The position numbers were made by a program, and so were the translations under genes. Shown piece by piece: positions 61,893-64,000 of a stretch of 64,000 bases of DNA. Location: the NCBI RefSeq assembly GCF_019059575.1, contig NW_024882960.1, positions 1 through 64,000 on the forward strand. Reading direction: 5' to 3'. Numbering within the stretch: position 1 is the stretch's first letter; every line of letters starts with the position of its first letter. This DNA comes from Amphibalanus amphitrite (taxonomy: Eukaryota > Arthropoda > Thecostraca > Balanomorpha > Balanidae). The notes under the pieces were generated by a model. The model worked only from the letters and a program-made list of their open reading frames with translations, searched no databases and was not told the DNA's origin.

Positions 61893-62789
61893 TTATCCCT
61901 CGCATGTGTAGGGGGGGGGTCGGATGGACCCCCCCCCCATGGTTTTTCGCGAATAACTCGCGTAAAAAGCGGCCGATCGCGACGAAACTTTCAGTACCCT
62001 CGCATTGATCAATTTTACACCTACCCTGAAAATTTCATGACCCTGACCCAAATGACCTTTGACCTGTGACCTCTTTTCCGAGACCATGTTTGGCCGTAAT
62101 CGCGATTTCGCGTATGTCGGCTCGCACTAGCCGCGTGTTTGCAAGCTTTTCGTGGTTTCAAACGTTCAAACATGTGATTTGATGTTACTCCCGTGTGTGT
62201 CAAGGTCACCTGAAGGTCAGGTCAGGTCATTGACCTTTGGTGACCTCGGGTGACCTCGGGTCACTTTTTCGAGTTTTACATGTTTCTAGGCTAGTTTTTG
62301 GAGCTGAATTCGAATTTAGCAACCATTTGAACATTTACGAAGTAGTTTTGGTGACTTCGTAACATGTTACGAAGCTGTCAGAGGCGGTTGACACGTACTA
62401 CGAATACCCGTCACGACGCCTACTGGTTGACCTGACCTGACCTGACCCGACCTGGTCTAAATGCTTCAAGACATCATCTGTGATCAAAACTAACACGATA
62501 TTCGTGATCAGCACCCCGAAAAACCCCTTAGCAGCCACACTTTACGACTTTCTAACAGGTCCCGATTTTCCCGACTTTGGGTCATTGACCTGACCTGGAA
62601 GGTCAACCAATGACCTAGGACCTTAAAATTGGGTATCATCGGCTTCCTCTCGTCACGGGCAACAAGCTCGTTTTTTCCGCGAAGCTCTAGCTCGATCAGG
62701 GGCCAAACGGCAAGGGGGGGGGGTCCAACCGACCCCCCCCCCCCCTACACATTAGAAGCTGGAAAACGCCGCACACATGCGAGGGTTAT
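61893..62789. mobile_element. TTAA-family element C2 with TTAT duplication, 889 bp
   Basis: The ends match C1 (CCCTCGCATGTGTA and GCACACATGCGAGGG), and the whole body is nearly identical to C1. Here the flanking tetramer is TTAT on both sides (61893-61896 and 62786-62789). This fixes the element ends at CCC...GGG and shows a true 4-bp duplication rather than conserved TTAA inside the element. The left end is simple. The right end is complex, with ACACAT at 62747-62752 and 62773-62778, 26 bp apart. Confidence 0.9.
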
Positions 62790-64000
62790 GCTGCGCAGTG
62801 CACATCGTTCCGTTTGGGGTGCCCTAATCAGTGACCCTTCGTCTAGTCTCATGTAGTGCACCGTTCCTTTCGAAGAGTTGCGCTGACACCGTTTCTATTT
62901 TCACTATGCGTAATGGATACCGAGACCGACTATCGCTGGCCGTTCCGGCGTTCGGGCCGGGAGATTTCCGGCGTATGTCATGCTGCATAGTGCGACTGCA
63001 ATTGCATACTCAATACTGCGTCCCGTTCCGTGTGCCCAGAGCAAAGGCACCATTTCCAGTATCATCCGGCCATTGTCATATCTGTTGAAAATGGAAAGCT
63101 CAAAGCTATACTGCGTACACTGTACGAATATTACCAGATCAGATGCGAACGAAAACTACATACTTATATTGCCGCATATTATCTCAAATATACAGTAATC
63201 TTGGAAGCGGTGCTGCCATATTGTAGGCACAAAACGTCCCAGAGGCCAGAACACATGTGTTATACGGTTTCCGGTTTCATAGCGATCAGTTACGTCAACA
63301 AACTGCCCATCAGGGTATCATGATTACCTAAAATGTTATGTCTGACAGTGTCACAGTGATGACCACGCCTCACGCATTACACAGTCTGAGTCAACTGCAC
63401 TAAATCAATCATACAGGACGACAGAATGATACCCTTTGCAACGGCAAAGACAGGTTCCTTCCCACTTTCTTTGCTTAAAAAGAAAGAAAACTTCTCCACA
63501 TGGCACGTACCAAAGCCTGCATATAGAGAGAGCTCCCTCACCCGCCCCTCCCCCACCCTCCTTAAGATATGACAACAGATTTAAACAGAATCATTGCATC
63601 TTTTGCTTCTTAAAGACTTAGTTCGCTCGCATGATGGCGACTGGCGTCGCGAGGATGGAGGTCCGCGGATGATTTTCTTTAGGAGAAATATACAGGCAGA
63701 AGGACCGTCCTGGATCCGTGCCAGTAAGCATGAGTAGGAACTTAGCAGATGCTGACGGTAATATCTGCTGTCTGCATCTGAAACGGAAAGGAAGGCATTG
63801 ATTTACGGCTAGGAGTAGGATGGCCACTGGACAGTCATTCAATTGTGACAATGCATTTTGACTTGTGAGGAAAATGAAATCTCACTGGTTGAAGTAGGTA
63901 TTCATTCTTAGCTGTATAAGAGACAAGGGTGATTCTTAACTTCATTAGTCTCAATCAAACACAAAGGTTGGGATAAAATGGGACGGGTTTCGAAACACTT
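62790..64000. other. Intergenic; right part of the GTTCCG repeat then unique DNA
   Basis: The stretch 62790-62930 continues the degenerate repeat found left of C2. The rest has no recognisable gene. The window ends without a boundary feature. Confidence 0.45.

Overview
This is a 64 kb stretch of a eukaryotic nuclear genome, almost certainly an animal. The evidence is the absence of dense open frames, long microsatellites, CpG-rich islands set in AT-rich DNA, non-LTR (CR1/L2-type) and mariner (DD37D) coding remnants, and many non-autonomous DNA transposons. The mariner fragment and the retrotransposon resemble copies common in arthropods. A crustacean (a barnacle, for example) is my best guess, but the sequence alone does not prove it. 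I recognise no host protein-coding gene. Nearly all open frames are short and look like chance, so the only CDS-type entries are transposon-derived.

Layout. 1-4047: intergenic, with a CpG-rich block (about 1.9-3.1 kb). 4048-5234: TTAA element A1. 5.2-9.4 kb: intergenic with a (CT)n tract and a small foldback at 9.0 kb. 9413-10444: TTAA element F. 10812-11998: TTAA element A2. 12834-14810: a CACTA-like element with CACTG ends. 15680-16871: TTAA element D. 17.0-18.9 kb: a CACAGAC minisatellite and CpG islands. 19.47-19.60 kb: (AG)n. 19.6-27.2 kb: intergenic with one CpG island. 27231-28941: an element with perfect 27-bp inverted ends, into which a 476-bp MITE has inserted. 31.3-32.1 kb: decayed TTAA element E'. 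32-37 kb: intergenic. 36.8-38.9 kb: TTAA element remnant G abutting element E. 39.07-39.22 kb: a GATC-rich patch. 40.74-40.91 kb: a foldback. 41.48-42.6 kb: a second MITE copy beside a truncated mariner. 44.5-47.2 kb: a non-LTR retrotransposon on the minus strand. 47.3-53.7 kb: CpG islands, a duplicated structured 67-mer, a non-LTR C-terminal remnant and a candidate TATA promoter. 53718-53880: a hAT MITE with an 8-bp duplication. 56.35-59.19 kb: three nested TTAA elements. 60.1-61.2 kb: a 214-bp satellite. 61897-62785: TTAA element C2.

The most interesting system here is a superfamily of about 0.9-1.2 kb non-autonomous transposons (A1-A3, C0-C3, D, E/E', F, probably G). They share one design despite unrelated terminal sequences. 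(1) They have a TTAA (once TTAT on both sides) target duplication. (2) Each end carries a short terminal repeat running into a poly-G/poly-C hairpin with a family-specific loop. (3) One end is 'simple' while the other repeats the terminal motif 26-28 bp further in. (4) The interior is packed with AGGTCA/TGACCT, the nuclear-receptor half-site, mixed as 5-mer and 6-mer periodic arrays. The TTAA target and the roughly 27-bp asymmetry between ends point to mobilisation by a piggyBac-superfamily transposase encoded elsewhere. The nesting at 56-59 kb gives a relative age order and paralogous pre-insertion sites. This conclusion comes from reading the sequence; no database search was possible.
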